A stretch of 64,000 nt of DNA from WTXA01 sp964415195. GTDB lineage: Bacteria > Bacillota > TC1. Shown here one piece after another: positions 62,652-64,000 of this stretch (its first letter is position 1; the number at the start of each line of letters is the position of its first letter). The translations under genes were made by a program, and so were the position numbers. The stretch spans positions 1-64,000 of the forward strand of contig CAYPYD010000003.1 in the NCBI GenBank assembly GCA_964415195.1, given 5' to 3'. The notes beneath the pieces are model-generated. The model did no database searches. It saw nothing but the letters and a program-made list of their open reading frames with translations, and was not told the origin of the DNA.

Positions 62652-63095
62652 GTGGTGCCATTTGTTGGTGAATACAAACATTCAGTAGATAACAAAGGAA
62701 GAGTAATAATTCCTTCAAAATTAAGAAATAATTTACAAGGAACAATATATCTATGTAAAGGTTTTGAAACTTGTCTGCTAATTTTAACATCTGAAGAAAT
62801 TAATAAAATTGCGATTATGATTGAAAAAGATTCTTTAACCAACGAAGGAAAAAGAAAATTTTCCAGAGCATTCTTTTCATCCATGGTGGAAGTAGGTTTT
62901 GATAATCAAGGCAGAATATTAATTCCAGGCAATTTAAAGGACTATGCGAAAATTAACAGTGATGTAATTATTGTAGGGAATGGATTTTATATAGAAATTT
63001 GGGAAAAAGATATCTGGGAAATGAATATTTCAGAACTTGATAAAGAAAGAAATAAACTTTCAGCTTATTTAGAAGGAAATAATAATGAAACATAA
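62652..63095 (+). CDS. mraZ: Transcriptional regulator MraZ
   Basis: AbrB-fold regulator that represses the division and cell-wall (dcw) operon. I start it at GTG 62652 (MVPFVGEYKHSVD) because AGGTGG at 62638-62643 is then well spaced, although an in-frame GTG at 62640 exists. The 147 residues contain two SpoVT-AbrB repeats: VDNKGRVIIPSKLR (about 12-25) and FDNQGRILIPGNLK (about 85-98). It overlaps rsmH by 11 bases. Confidence 0.94.
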   Translation: MVPFVGEYKHSVDNKGRVIIPSKLRNNLQGTIYLCKGFETCLLILTSEEINKIAIMIEKDSLTNEGKRKFSRAFFSSMVEVGFDNQGRILIPGNLKDYAKINSDVIIVGNGFYIEIWEKDIWEMNISELDKERNKLSAYLEGNNNET

Positions 63096-64000
63096 GACAG
63101 TATTACTTGAGGAATCAATTGAAGCCTTAAATATATTTCGAGATGGAATTTATGTTGATTGTACACTAGGTGGCGGAGGCCATAGCGAAAGAATACTTGA
63201 AAAACTTGATGGTAGTGGGAAATTAATAGCTATAGACCAAGATAACTTTGCTTTAAATAAAAGCAAAGAAAGGTTAAAGTCTTACAATAACGTTATCTTT
63301 ATAAAAGATAATTTTTCAAATTTAAACAATATATTGAAAGAGTTAGACATTAATGAAGTAGATGGTGTTCTTCTTGATTTAGGAGTATCATCATTTCAAT
63401 TTGATGATAGAGAAAGAGGTTTTAGTTATTGGGATGAAGCTGTTCTTGATATGAGAATGGATCAGGAAGCCAGAATCGATGCAAAATTCATTATTAATAA
63501 CTATACTCTTAAAGAGTTGACTAGAGTATTTAATGATTATGGAGATGAAAAGAACGCCTATAGATTTGCCAAGGCAATAGTTAGAATCAGAGAAAAATCT
63601 CCATTAATAACTAATAAGGATCTCGTAGAAACTATTAAAGGAACCTTAAGTGAAAAAGAAAAAAGAAAGCCAGGACATCCAGCAAGGAAAATATTTCAAG
63701 CATTGAGAATAGAAGTGAATCAGGAACTTAAAGTTCTTGAAGATGTATTGCCAGCTATAGTTAAATGCTTAAAACCTGGTGGAAGAGTAGCAATAATAAC
63801 TTTTCATTCAATTGAAGATAGAATCGTAAAACAGTTTTTTAAAAAAATGGAGAAGCCTTGTGAATGTCCATCTGATTTTCCTATTTGTACATGTGGTAAG
63901 GTGCCTTTATTGAAAATTATTGGCAAAAAGCCAATAATACCAGAGGATGATGAACTAGATATTAATTCTAGGGCAAGGAGTAGCAAACTTAGAGTTGCTG
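63085..64000 (+). CDS. rsmH: 16S rRNA (cytosine(1402)-N4)-methyltransferase RsmH (3' end outside the window)
   Basis: SAM-dependent methyltransferase modifying C1402 in the ribosomal P site. The frame runs from ATG 63085 to the window edge, 305 residues of an expected 310 or so. It begins MKHKTVLLEESI and has VDCTLGGGGHS, DGVLLDLGVSSFQFDD, RGFSYWDEAVLDMRMD, RKPGHPARKIFQALRIEVN and FHSIEDRIVK, with NSRARSSKLRVA just before the edge. It follows mraZ with overlap, the conserved start of the dcw cluster; ftsL and pbp genes are expected next. Confidence 0.96.
   Translation, partial: MKHKTVLLEESIEALNIFRDGIYVDCTLGGGGHSERILEKLDGSGKLIAIDQDNFALNKSKERLKSYNNVIFIKDNFSNLNNILKELDINEVDGVLLDLGVSSFQFDDRERGFSYWDEAVLDMRMDQEARIDAKFIINNYTLKELTRVFNDYGDEKNAYRFAKAIVRIREKSPLITNKDLVETIKGTLSEKEKRKPGHPARKIFQALRIEVNQELKVLEDVLPAIVKCLKPGGRVAIITFHSIEDRIVKQFFKKMEKPCECPSDFPICTCGKVPLLKIIGKKPIIPEDDELDINSRARSSKLRVA

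Noticed and set aside
1..64000. CRISPR arrays, rRNA genes, complete insertion sequences, prophage
   Set aside because: No regularly spaced repeats, rRNA sequence, transposase or phage structural genes were recognised on either strand.

Overview
The window is about 64 kb of chromosome from a low-GC anaerobic member of the Bacillota, most likely class Clostridia; the genus cannot be fixed by eye. The evidence is the A/T-ending codons, strong AGGAGG-type ribosome binding sites, an NfnAB electron-bifurcating transhydrogenase, a PolC-type replicase, a lone 2-hydroxyacyl-CoA dehydratase-type activase, and gene orders typical of this group (nusB/folD/xseAB/ispA; rnc-smc-ftsY; rpsB-tsf-pyrH-frr-uppS-cdsA-dxr-rseP-ispG-proS-polC; mraZ-rsmH). 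Nearly everything reads on the + strand. The exceptions are thrC/trpB and one gene remnant.

Layout. (1) 0-20.6 kb is a dense housekeeping block: a probable nusB tail, nfnA-nfnB, folD-fchA (one-carbon folate), xseA-xseB-ispA-plsX-rnc-smc-ftsY, then mtaD, an ACT protein, hisC, murI, rph, rdgB, lepA and hemW. The fatty-acid genes that often lie between plsX and rnc are absent here. (2) 20.6-25.8 kb holds a 1421-residue double-activase protein and an AIM24-family protein. The 3' half of the first gene and all of the second are strikingly G+T-rich on the coding strand. (3) 26-36.4 kb is a secreted, WapA-like polymorphic-toxin locus. It has a ricin-type lectin, a 2077-residue RHS/YD-repeat protein with a HEYGH metalloprotease-like tip, a lipoprotein that may be its immunity partner, then a displaced 'orphan' rhs C-terminal cassette with a different tip and a two-TM candidate immunity protein. 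(4) 36.4-39.4 kb looks like a scar of horizontal transfer: a GrpB-domain fusion of unusual codon usage, a 74-codon remnant of a conjugative VirB4-like ATPase, and several strong hairpins. (5) thrC-trpB on the - strand is followed by a tRNA-Asn/Met/Val cluster, trmK, a Nif3-like gene and a two-component system. (6) 46.2-59.2 kb carries translation, isoprenoid, lipid and replication genes. (7) 59.2-64 kb has a CBS protein coupled to malic enzyme, yigZ, ylbF-like and TPR genes, and the start of the division/cell-wall cluster with a recognisable MraZ operator.

The most notable points are these. PolC lacks the inserted DEDDh proofreading exonuclease domain, so its PHP domain is contiguous and appears to keep its metal ligands. 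The rhs locus shows a toxin tip and a displaced spare tip, each followed by its own candidate immunity gene. The GrpB fusion beside an ICE remnant has a C-terminal region of about 440 residues that I do not recognise. A sharp compositional shift occurs inside the activase gene. All functional calls are from motif recognition by eye; no database search was run.
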